A DNA stretch of 64,000 nucleotides from Pseudodesulfovibrio portus. Lineage in GTDB: Bacteria; Desulfobacterota; Desulfovibrionia; Desulfovibrionales; Desulfovibrionaceae. A program made the translations under genes and the position numbers. Below, piece after piece: positions 41,368-49,304 of the stretch. The stretch lies in assembly GCF_026000375.1 (NCBI RefSeq), contig NZ_AP026708.1, forward strand, positions 3,339,864 through 3,403,863, given 5' to 3'. The notes below the pieces were generated by a model. That model was not told where the DNA came from. It did not search any database and saw nothing but the letters and a program-made list of their open reading frames with translations. Position 1 is the stretch's first letter, and each line of letters begins with the position of its first letter.

Positions 41368-43791
41368 ATGTTTGATTTTGTTCGTCGTCGGTTGTCTTTC
41401 AAGCTCCTCATTCCACTTTGTTTGGTGATCGCTATCGGAATCGGTGGTCTGGTAGTCTACGTTACCGGTTCCACCTTTTCCATGACCTACAAAGAGGCCG
41501 TTCAGACGGCCAGTTCTCAGGCCATGTCCAGTTCACGATCCCTGTCGATGTTCATCACCGACCAGAAGTCCCTGGCCCGGGTGCTGTCGCAACACCGGGA
41601 CATGTACTACGCGGTGCAGGGCGCGGCCGATGAGGCGCAGGTGGCGTGCGAGTCCATCGTCAAGGCCACTCCCAACCTTTGGGGCGTGGTGGTCTTCGAC
41701 GATACCGGGACGATCGTGGCCGCCGCCGACAAGGACGGCGTGGGGCTGGTGGGCACCAGCGTCGCCTCCAAGGGATATTTCAAGGATGTCATGGCGGGCA
41801 ACGATACCGGGGTCATTGACGACAGCGTCGATATCGTTACAGGAACAACATCCCGCGTTCTGACCGTCAGCTATCCGATTCGCGACGACTGGGGGCAGAT
41901 CAGCGGAGGCATATCCCTGCTCGGTTCCTGGGACGCCTTCGTCAATCAGTTCATCGCCCCGATTTCCATAGGCGAGGAAGGGTACGGCTTTGTCCTGGAC
42001 AAGGCGGGGGTCTTCATCCAGCACCCCGACCCCGAGCAGTTCCGCAGGGACGTGAGCGGGCTGGAGTTCGTCAAGCAGGCCCTTGCCGTCAACGAGGGAG
42101 TGATCGAGTATGATTGGCAGGGGCGCGAGAAGGTTCTGGCCGTGTCCACCGAGCCGACCACGGGCTGGACCATCTGCATGAGCGCCTATGTCGAGGATAT
42201 TGCCGCCGGAGCCGTCCGGCAGCGTACGGTCATGCAGATCGTGGGCGTGATTATGGTCGCTTCGGTCATGCTGTTGGTGCATATGCTCCTGGCCAGGTTC
42301 GTGTTCAGGCCGGTGAAGCGGACCATGCGGCTGGCCGAGGACACGGCGCGCGGCGACCTGGCCGAGCTCTTTGAAAAGAAGGAAAACGGCGACGAGATTG
42401 CCCACATGCAGTCGGCGCTCATCGATATCCGCCGCACGGTTCGGGCCATGATCCAGGATCTTGCCGATGTGGCAGGCAGGATCGAACAGGGCCACCTGCA
42501 TGACCGGGCCAAGGCCGATCAATTCGAGGGCGATTACGCGCGGCTCATGAGCGGCACCAACCACATGCTCAACGGATTGGTCCTCCTGCTGGATGAGCTG
42601 CCCTTGCCGCTCATGGCCATTTCCAAGGATCACAAGATCAATTTCATGAACAAGGCGGCCGCGGGCCTGGGCAACACCACCTCCCAGGCGCTGGTCGGCA
42701 CCACCTGTTCCGAATACTTCAAATCGGGAGACTGCTCCGGCGGCAACTGCGCCTGCGACAAGGCGATGCAGGGTCGTGAGATGGTCTTCTCCAACACCGA
42801 GGCCAATCCGGGGCGGGTCATGGAGATCGAATACTTCGGCATGCCCCTGTTGGATCAGAACGGCGAAGTGCTTGGCGCCATGAAGGTTGTCATGGACCAG
42901 ACCGAAATCCGTCGCGCCCAGCGCGAGATGCTGGAGACCGCCACCCAGGCAGACTCCGTGGCCTCCATGCTGTCGGCCGCCTCCCAGGAACTGGCCGCCC
43001 AGGTGGAACAGACCACCGCAGGGGCGGACCGTCAGAAGGGAATGGCCGAGCAGGTCGCTTCCACCATGGAGGAGATGAGCGCCACAGTCATGGCGATCGC
43101 CCGCAACGCGTCCGCCGCGGCCCGCAGCGCCGAGGAAATGAGTGCCAACGCCGAACGTGGCGGCGAGGCGGTTTCGGCTGTGGTCGAGTCCATCGAGCAA
43201 CTTCGGCAGCGGGCGGTCGTGGTGGACGAGAACATCCGGGCCCTGGGAGGGGACGTGGAGTCCATCGGCGCCATCATGACGGTCATTTCCGACATCGCCG
43301 ATCAGACCAACCTGCTCGCCCTGAACGCGGCCATCGAGGCGGCCAGGGCCGGCGAAGCGGGCCGGGGTTTCGCCGTGGTGGCGGACGAGGTGCGCAAGCT
43401 GGCCGAGAAGACCATGAACGCCACCCAGGAAGTGGGGGAGGCCATCCAGTCCATTCAGGGCGGCACCCGGCGCAACCTGGAAGCCTTCAAGAAGGCCACC
43501 GAAGCCATCGACCAATCCACGGCGCTGTCTTCAAAAGCCGGCGAGGTCCTCAACGATATCCTGAACATCGCCCGTATTGCGGACGAGCAGATCCGCAGTA
43601 TCGCCGCAGCGTCCGAGCAGCAGGCCGCCGCCACGGGCGAAGTGTCCATGAGCGTCGAGGAGGTCAATACCGTGTCCAACGAGATCGCCGGATCCATGAA
43701 CGAATCCACCACCGCAGTCACCGATCTGGCCCGGCTGGCCGAGGAACTGCAGCAGATCACCATGCGCATCGGCGACGTCCGGGCGCAGTAG
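41368..43791 (+). CDS. Methyl-accepting chemotaxis protein with dCache and PAS domains
   Basis: 807 residues from the ATG at 41368 (gagg at 41358-41361). TM1 is about 12-33; a periplasmic dCache domain (about 34-288) senses ligands and contains VSYPIRDDWGQISGGISL; TM2 is about 289-313; a HAMP domain follows. A PAS domain (about 405-520) holds CSEYFKSGDCSGGNCACD with four cysteines, which may bind a cofactor. The signalling domain (about 530-800) has the conserved hairpin core DQTNLLALNAAIEAARAGEAGRGFAVVADEVRKLAE. Ligand unknown. It is monocistronic after the HDOD terminator. Confidence 0.93.
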   Translation: MFDFVRRRLSFKLLIPLCLVIAIGIGGLVVYVTGSTFSMTYKEAVQTASSQAMSSSRSLSMFITDQKSLARVLSQHRDMYYAVQGAADEAQVACESIVKATPNLWGVVVFDDTGTIVAAADKDGVGLVGTSVASKGYFKDVMAGNDTGVIDDSVDIVTGTTSRVLTVSYPIRDDWGQISGGISLLGSWDAFVNQFIAPISIGEEGYGFVLDKAGVFIQHPDPEQFRRDVSGLEFVKQALAVNEGVIEYDWQGREKVLAVSTEPTTGWTICMSAYVEDIAAGAVRQRTVMQIVGVIMVASVMLLVHMLLARFVFRPVKRTMRLAEDTARGDLAELFEKKENGDEIAHMQSALIDIRRTVRAMIQDLADVAGRIEQGHLHDRAKADQFEGDYARLMSGTNHMLNGLVLLLDELPLPLMAISKDHKINFMNKAAAGLGNTTSQALVGTTCSEYFKSGDCSGGNCACDKAMQGREMVFSNTEANPGRVMEIEYFGMPLLDQNGEVLGAMKVVMDQTEIRRAQREMLETATQADSVASMLSAASQELAAQVEQTTAGADRQKGMAEQVASTMEEMSATVMAIARNASAAARSAEEMSANAERGGEAVSAVVESIEQLRQRAVVVDENIRALGGDVESIGAIMTVISDIADQTNLLALNAAIEAARAGEAGRGFAVVADEVRKLAEKTMNATQEVGEAIQSIQGGTRRNLEAFKKATEAIDQSTALSSKAGEVLNDILNIARIADEQIRSIAAASEQQAAATGEVSMSVEEVNTVSNEIAGSMNESTTAVTDLARLAEELQQITMRIGDVRAQ

Positions 43792-43816
43792 CCCCCTGTC
43801 GGCAAAGCATTCACGG

Positions 43817-43846
43817 AGCCCTTCCGCCTTTGAGCGCGGAAGGGCT
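43817..43846. terminator. Hairpin after the chemoreceptor gene
   Basis: Perfect 11-bp stem (agcccttccgc/gcggaagggct) with an eight-base loop. No T-run, so termination is uncertain. Confidence 0.5.
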
Positions 43847-43887
43847 TCCGCTTTGACGCGGACGCGGACCGATGCTAGATTCCGGAA

Positions 43888-44850
43888 ATGAACCAGACCC
43901 TTGAAGAATCCCTGTTCCAGCGCAAGCAGATCGCGTTCCTGCTCTCTCCGGACAAGGGGTTTGCCGACATGCTGCGCACCCTGTGGTCGCCTGACGTCAT
44001 CGAGTTCACGGTGTTCGAAAACGGCGGCAAGGCCATTGAGCACCTGTTCAACGAACCGCCGGATCTGCTGGTTGTGGACAACCGGCTGGCCGACATTTCC
44101 GGCAAGGAAGTGGCCAATCTGGTCAAGAGCGAAAACGTGTACCGCCAGTTGCCGGTGGTCATGTGCGTGGACCCGGTGGACGTGGAGACGCCGTGGAACT
44201 GGAACCAGATCGAGGTGGACGATTTCCTGGTCCGGCCCTTCAATCCGTCCGAGGTGCGCGACCGCATCAACCTGACCCTGTGCCGGGCCATGCGGGCGCT
44301 GGACGCCAACCCGCTGTCCAAGCTGCCGGGCAACACTTCCATCATCCAGCGCATCCAGCAGCATATCGACTCGGGCGACGATTTTGCCCTGGCCTACTGC
44401 GATCTCGATTATTTCAAGTCCTACAACGACAAGTACGGGTTCTCCCGGGGCGACGAGATTCTGATGATGGCCGCCCGGCTTATCGTCAACACCATCCGTT
44501 CCTATCAGGGGGTGCAGTCCTTTGTCGGCCACGTGGGCGGCGATGATTTCGTGTTCATCCTGCCCCCGAATCTGGTGGAGGACGCCTGCAAGCGGATCAT
44601 CAAGGCCTTCGACGACATCGTGCCGCATTTCTACGACCCCGAAGACCGCCAGCGGGGCAACATCACCTCCGTGGACCGGGAGGGCAACACCAAGGTCTTC
44701 CCGCTCATGGCCATCTCTTTGGCCGTAGTGGTCAATACGGACAGGCGCATAAGCCATTACGGCGAGGTTTCATCCATCGCCATGGGGCTCAAGAAGAAGG
44801 CCAAGGAAGACCCCAAGAGCAGCTATGTCATCGACCAGCGCAAAGCGTGA
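43888..44850 (+). CDS. Receiver-GGDEF (GGDDF) protein
   Basis: 320 residues. The N-terminal receiver (about 15-130) keeps the phosphoacceptor-type Asp in LLVVDNRLADISG. The GGDEF domain (about 155-310) has DLDYFKSYNDKYGFSRGDEIL and the active-site loop reads GGDDF in place of GGDEF. GGDDF appears in some active cyclases, so activity is possible, but reduced activity or c-di-GMP/GTP sensing cannot be excluded. It overlaps the xer gene by 26 bases. Output may affect motility along with the nearby chemoreceptor and HDOD genes. Confidence 0.82.
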   Translation: MNQTLEESLFQRKQIAFLLSPDKGFADMLRTLWSPDVIEFTVFENGGKAIEHLFNEPPDLLVVDNRLADISGKEVANLVKSENVYRQLPVVMCVDPVDVETPWNWNQIEVDDFLVRPFNPSEVRDRINLTLCRAMRALDANPLSKLPGNTSIIQRIQQHIDSGDDFALAYCDLDYFKSYNDKYGFSRGDEILMMAARLIVNTIRSYQGVQSFVGHVGGDDFVFILPPNLVEDACKRIIKAFDDIVPHFYDPEDRQRGNITSVDREGNTKVFPLMAISLAVVVNTDRRISHYGEVSSIAMGLKKKAKEDPKSSYVIDQRKA

Positions 44851-45772
44851 CCGGCCCGGCGAACTGGTCCAGGGTTTTCTCGCTTTTCTCAGCGTGGAAA
44901 AGGGATACTCCGCCGCGACCGTCCGCTCGTACGGGACCGACCTCGAACAGTTTCAGGAGTTTCTGAAGCCCCGGAAGCGGACTCTGGAAAAACCCGGGCG
45001 CATCGACCGTGACCTGGTGCGCGGTTTTCTGGCCGAACTCCATCGTCGTAGGCTCTCCAAGACCTCCATGGGCCGCAAGCTGTCCAGTCTGCGCGCCTAT
45101 TTCAAGTATCTTCTGCGTCACAAGCAGATAGCCAAGGACCCCATGGCGGGCATTCGCAATCCCAAGCAGGAGAAGCGCCATCCCCAGGTGCTCAACGTGG
45201 ATCAGGCCGTGTCCATGATGGAGGCCTCGGTCACGCCGGACCCGGAAGGGCTGCGCGACATCGCCCTGGCCGAGGTGCTGTACGGCTCGGGCCTGCGTAT
45301 CAGCGAGGCCGTGGGCCTGGACCTGAACGACGTGGACTCCGACGTCATCCGAGTGGTGGGCAAGGGGAGCAAGGAGCGCATCGTGCCCCTGTCGGATGCT
45401 GCGGTGAAGCGCATTCGACGCTATATGGAGCAACGCCATGCGCTGCTCTCAGACTACTCCGAGCAGGCGCTGTTCGTCAGCGTCCGGGCGGGCAGGCGGC
45501 TCGACCGGCGGCAGGCCAACCGCATCGTGGCCAAGCTCGCCAAGCTGGCCGGGCTGCCCAAGGACGTGCATCCGCATATGCTCCGGCACAGCTTCGCAAC
45601 CCATATGCTTGAGGCGGGCGCGGACCTGCGCAGCGTGCAGGAACTGTTAGGTCACGAAAACCTGACCACGACCCAGCGGTACACGCATCTGGACATGCAG
45701 CGCATCATGCAGGTATACGACCAGGCGCACCCTTTGGCGGGTGTGACCGAAGACGATAACAAAAAAGAATGA
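44825..45772 (+). CDS. XerC/D-type tyrosine recombinase
   Basis: 315 residues. The N-terminal core-binding domain (about 10-105) and catalytic domain (about 115-300) follow XerD. Catalytic residues present: Arg in GSGLRISEA, Lys in VGKGSKERIV, HMLRHSFATHML, LLGHENL and Tyr in TTQRYTHLD. Chromosome dimer resolution at dif is the known role; length and context argue against a phage integrase. Only one Xer is in the window, so C/D identity is open. The start at 44825 is inside the preceding gene. Confidence 0.92.
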   Translation: MSSTSAKRDRPGELVQGFLAFLSVEKGYSAATVRSYGTDLEQFQEFLKPRKRTLEKPGRIDRDLVRGFLAELHRRRLSKTSMGRKLSSLRAYFKYLLRHKQIAKDPMAGIRNPKQEKRHPQVLNVDQAVSMMEASVTPDPEGLRDIALAEVLYGSGLRISEAVGLDLNDVDSDVIRVVGKGSKERIVPLSDAAVKRIRRYMEQRHALLSDYSEQALFVSVRAGRRLDRRQANRIVAKLAKLAGLPKDVHPHMLRHSFATHMLEAGADLRSVQELLGHENLTTTQRYTHLDMQRIMQVYDQAHPLAGVTEDDNKKE

Positions 45773-45785
45773 TACGGAGCAGATA

Positions 45786-46292
45786 ATGGAAAATCCCATG
45801 GTCCTTCTGGAGACCCCGGAAGGCGAAATCCTGATCGAACTTTTCCCGGACAAGGCCCCCAAGACCGTTGAGAACTTTCTCCGGTATGTCGACGACGAGT
45901 TCTATGACGGCACCTTGTTTCACCGCGTCATCAAGGGGTTCATGATCCAGACCGGCGGCCTGACCTTTTCCATGGAGGAGAAGGAAACCCTTGAGCCCAT
46001 CGTCAACGAGGCGACCAACGGCCTGAAGAACGTGACCGGCACCGTGGCCATGGGCCGCCTGCCCGAACCGCACTCTGCGGCCAGCCAGTTCTACATCAAC
46101 GTCGCCGACAACCCGGACCTCGACCACACGGGCGAGGACGACGAGAATTTCGGCTACTGCGTGTTCGGCGAGGTCGTCGACGGCATGGACGTTGCCGTGA
46201 AGATCAGCAAGGCCAGGACCCGGGAATGGCAGGGCTACGACGATGTGCCGGTCGATCCCATCTCCATCATTTCCGCCCGCCGGTTCGAATAG
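45786..46292 (+). CDS. Cyclophilin-type peptidyl-prolyl cis-trans isomerase
   Basis: 168 residues with no signal peptide, so cytoplasmic. FHRVIKGFMIQTGG holds the catalytic Arg; ASQFYINVADNP and FGEVVDGMDVAVKI follow. Insertions and a SMEEKETLEPIVNEATNG stretch match the short bacterial PpiB-like form. It catalyses prolyl isomerisation in protein folding. It starts 13 bases after xer and is closed by a bidirectional terminator at 46311-46344. Confidence 0.93.
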   Translation: MENPMVLLETPEGEILIELFPDKAPKTVENFLRYVDDEFYDGTLFHRVIKGFMIQTGGLTFSMEEKETLEPIVNEATNGLKNVTGTVAMGRLPEPHSAASQFYINVADNPDLDHTGEDDENFGYCVFGEVVDGMDVAVKISKARTREWQGYDDVPVDPISIISARRFE

Positions 46293-46310
46293 GCCCGGTT
46301 CACAGGACGC

Positions 46311-46344
46311 AAAAAAAGGCGGGGCCATTCGGTCCCGCCTTTTT
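46311..46344. terminator. Bidirectional terminator between ppi and the flavin monooxygenase gene
   Basis: A-run, nine-bp GC stem (ggcggggcc/ggtcccgcc, one G-T pair), T-run. It serves two convergent genes. Confidence 0.9.
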
Positions 46345-46355
46345 CATTGGTTTTT

Positions 46356-47558
46356 TTATTTGTTCAGGGCGTCCCGGATGCGGCGTTCCGCCTCTTCCTT
46401 GGTCTCCTGAATCTTTTTGCCCATCTCCTCGCGGGTCTCCTGGAGCCTGATGCCGACTTCCTCGTACTTGCGCTCGGCTTCCTCGCGCAGGTCGGTCATC
46501 AGTTCCTTGACCGTGACGATCTTGTCGATCAGGTAGGCGTTGGCTCCGGCAAAGGCGAACCCGTGCTTGAGCCTGCCCTTGTAGGCGTTTACCAGGGCCT
46601 GGGCGATGCAGTAGGGGGAGTTTTCCTCGGCGCAGGAGTGCAGGCACTTGTGCACGCACTTCTTGGGATGCTTGAGGCCGGAGGAGACGGCGTCGAGGAA
46701 GGCGTTCTTGAGAGCGCGGCCGGGCAGGCCCACCGGGCTCTTGATGATGGTCACGTCCTCTTTCTGCGCGTTGACGTATGCCTGCTTGAAGGCCTCGTCC
46801 GCATCGCATTCCTCGGTGGCCACGAATCGGGTGCCCATCTGCACGCCGGCCGCGCCCATTTCCAGGAATTTGGCGATGTCGTCACCGGTATAGACGCCGC
46901 CAGCCGCGATGACCGGGATGTCCTTGTGGTGGGAGTCGCGATAGGGCTGTACCGCGTTGATGACGTCGGTCACGATGTTCTCCAGCTGGAATTCGGGCTT
47001 TTCCAGATCTTCGGCCTTGAAGCCGAGGTGGCCGCCCGCTCTGGGGCCTTCCACAACGAAGCCGTCGGGCAGGTATTCGAATTTCTTCATCCATTTCTTG
47101 CAAAGGATGTTGGCGGCGCGGCCCGAGGACACGATGGGCACCAGTTTGGTCTTTATGTCCTTCTTCAGTTCATCGGAGACTTCGCGCAGGTAGCCGGGCA
47201 GGTCCATGGGCAGCCCAGCGCCGGAGATGATCAGGTCCACGCCTTCGCGGATGGAGGTCTTGACCATGTCGCTGTAGTTGGTCAGGGCACACATGATGTT
47301 CACGCCGAGCAGACCGTCGGTCATCTTGCCGCGGGCCTTTCGGATTTCTTCGATCAGGCCGCGGTGGTCGGCCCCTTCGGGGTCCTTGGACCGTTTGGGA
47401 TCGCGCATGCCGATCATGGAGGTGGCGATGACGCCGACCCCGCCTTCGTTGGCCACGGCACTCGCCAGACCGGAAAGGGATATGCCGACGCCCATGCCGC
47501 CCTGGATGATGGGAAGCCGGGCCGTCAGGTCGCCGAATGTGAGATTCGGAAGTTTCAT
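46356..47558 (-). CDS. Nitronate monooxygenase/FabK-like flavoprotein with C-terminal Cys cluster
   Basis: 400 residues. FMN-binding TIM barrel features: PIIQGGMGVGIS at the start, GVNIMCALTNYS, VVEGPRAGGHLGF, PVIAAGGVYTGDDIAKFLEMGAAGVQMGTRFVA. After the barrel is a CVHKCLHSCAEENSPYC segment (Cys spaced 4, 4, 8), typical of related anaerobe proteins, then a charged coiled coil of 60 residues (EEVGIRLQETREEMGKKIQE). Relatives oxidise nitronates or reduce enoyl-ACP with FMN. The natural substrate here is unknown. It ends the minus-strand run from 57.2 kb, 87 bases after lhgO. Confidence 0.85.
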   Translation of the reverse strand: MKLPNLTFGDLTARLPIIQGGMGVGISLSGLASAVANEGGVGVIATSMIGMRDPKRSKDPEGADHRGLIEEIRKARGKMTDGLLGVNIMCALTNYSDMVKTSIREGVDLIISGAGLPMDLPGYLREVSDELKKDIKTKLVPIVSSGRAANILCKKWMKKFEYLPDGFVVEGPRAGGHLGFKAEDLEKPEFQLENIVTDVINAVQPYRDSHHKDIPVIAAGGVYTGDDIAKFLEMGAAGVQMGTRFVATEECDADEAFKQAYVNAQKEDVTIIKSPVGLPGRALKNAFLDAVSSGLKHPKKCVHKCLHSCAEENSPYCIAQALVNAYKGRLKHGFAFAGANAYLIDKIVTVKELMTDLREEAERKYEEVGIRLQETREEMGKKIQETKEEAERRIRDALNK

Positions 47559-47645
47559 TGGATTACCTCGTCTATATTAATATTAGCTGTCACTTGCGCT
47601 TTAATCGGTTCCAAGTCAAGGTAAACTGGTGTTTGAACCGACTGG

Positions 47646-48839
47646 TCATGCTCCTGTAACATGTTCCTTGACCACCAGTTCCGCGAAATACATGGAGCTT
47701 GTGAAAGCCGGGGAAATGGAGTTCAGGACATGGACCGTATTGCCGAAACGCTCGACCACGAAATCCATGACCAACTGGTTGTTTTTTATGTCCACCAGCT
47801 GAGGCCGGATGCCCGCCTTGGAGCTGGGAAGCACGTCGTGCGGAGCGATGTGTTTCACCAGCCTGGCCGCGTCGTTGAAAAAGTATTTGAAGAGGTACTT
47901 GCGCGGCTCTTCCAGGGCGATTGTCCGGAATTTTTCATTCTCCAGGAACATGTGCAGGTCGCGGAACAGGATGGACAGGAACTCGGAATCCAACCCTTTG
48001 AGGATGCCGTAGTTTTCGCGCCCGAAGGCCGGGATGGCCGTGGGCCCGACGTACACGTCGCCGTGCACGCTGCGGGTGAAGTGGACGCCGAGAAAGGGGT
48101 TCCTGATGTTGGGCACCGGGTAGATGGAGCCCCGAATCTTGTCGGCGGCGGGTTTTTTCAGCACCCTGTAAATGCCCTTGAACGGCAGCAACCGGTAGTT
48201 TTCGGCGATGCCGAAGGCCTGGGCCACCCTGTCGCTGTAGGCCCCGGCGGCGTTGATGAACTGTTGGTAGCTTATGTCGCCCTGACTGGTCGCTGCCGCG
48301 TTCTTTTTCGCGCCGATGAACCGGGTGTCGAAGAAGAACCGGACCTTGCCGGATTGTTCCAGCTCGGTGCGCATGGCGGCCAGGATGGCCCTGGGGTCCA
48401 CCACGGCGGTAAACGGTGAGTGCAGGGCGCGACCGACGGTCCTGGCGTTGGGTTCGATTTCGGCAAGCTGCCGCTCGTCGATCATTTCCACCGTGCCGCC
48501 GTTGGCCGTGGCCCGTCGCTGCAATTCATCCAGTGTGGACAGCTCGTCTTCGGTACGGGCCACGATGACCTTGCCGGACCTGAACAGCGGCAGGCCGCGT
48601 TCCTCGCAGTAGGCCTGCATGCGGCGGTTGCCCTCCAGACACATCTTCGCTTTCAGGGTGCCGGGGTCATAATAGATTCCGGCATGGAGCACGCCGCTGT
48701 TCCGACCGGAGGCGTGTTTGCCCGGTTCCGGCTCCTTGTCGAAGATGATGATGTCGTCGAAACCCGCTTTGAGCAGTTCGCGGGCAATGGTCAGGCCGAT
48801 TATGCCCGCACCGCAGATGACGGTATGCGCCGAATACAT
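47646..48839 (-). CDS. lhgO: L-2-hydroxyglutarate oxidase
   Basis: 397 residues. FAD Rossmann motif ICGAGIIGLTIARELL, SGRNSGVLHAGIYYDPGTLKA, and FTRSVHGDVYVGPTA followed by the family's end with GIRPQLVD. LhgO oxidises L-2-hydroxyglutarate to 2-oxoglutarate, usually passing electrons to quinone. It is a metabolite-repair enzyme. It starts four bases after the PPC-domain gene, so it should be co-transcribed with the add genes. No carbon starvation (Csi) partner is seen. DAAO-family alternatives are less likely given the HAGIYY motif. Confidence 0.9.
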   Translation of the reverse strand: MYSAHTVICGAGIIGLTIARELLKAGFDDIIIFDKEPEPGKHASGRNSGVLHAGIYYDPGTLKAKMCLEGNRRMQAYCEERGLPLFRSGKVIVARTEDELSTLDELQRRATANGGTVEMIDERQLAEIEPNARTVGRALHSPFTAVVDPRAILAAMRTELEQSGKVRFFFDTRFIGAKKNAAATSQGDISYQQFINAAGAYSDRVAQAFGIAENYRLLPFKGIYRVLKKPAADKIRGSIYPVPNIRNPFLGVHFTRSVHGDVYVGPTAIPAFGRENYGILKGLDSEFLSILFRDLHMFLENEKFRTIALEEPRKYLFKYFFNDAARLVKHIAPHDVLPSSKAGIRPQLVDIKNNQLVMDFVVERFGNTVHVLNSISPAFTSSMYFAELVVKEHVTGA

Positions 48840-48842
48840 TCC

Positions 48843-49286
48843 CTATCCCTTGCAGAGCAGGGCCAGCCCGCTCTTGGCTTCTTTTTTCCTGAGCATGTCC
48901 GTGCCCAGGATTTCCATGATGATCACTTCGCCAACCAGCCAGACGTCCAGGCCGGGACGGATGCAGCCGGTGTGCGTGTCGCCGTCGCGGCCGAGGGCGG
49001 CGTGCATGTGCAGGACCGGCACGCCCGTCTCGTCGGGGAACAGGGTTCCCATGCCCAGGACTTCGTGCGCGCCGCTGACCGGATGGAGAATGGGGTCGAT
49101 GACCGGGGCATCGCCGTCTTTGGGGCCGGCCACGATGTTGCCGCCGTCGATGCCGCCCAGCAGGGTGCACTGGGCAGTCATGATGCCGTGTTCCCGGGCG
49201 AATCGCTCGATGCAGTTGGGCACTCGCTCGCCGTCTTCCAGGCGCAGGGTGAAAACCCTGCCGATGCTTCCTTCCGAGTATTGCAT
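48843..49286 (-). CDS. PPC-domain (DUF296) protein
   Basis: 147 residues. The single PPC/PCC domain starts with GRVFTLRLEDGERV and has a metal-site pattern LHMHAALGRDGDTHTG, with histidines near 93-107. In plants the domain partners DNA-binding AT-hooks; bacterial single-domain forms are trimeric with unknown function. It lies between addB and lhgO with 19- and 3-base gaps. Confidence 0.85.
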   Translation of the reverse strand: MQYSEGSIGRVFTLRLEDGERVPNCIERFAREHGIMTAQCTLLGGIDGGNIVAGPKDGDAPVIDPILHPVSGAHEVLGMGTLFPDETGVPVLHMHAALGRDGDTHTGCIRPGLDVWLVGEVIIMEILGTDMLRKKEAKSGLALLCKG

Positions 49287-49304
49287 GGTGTCAGTCCTTG
49301 TCGG

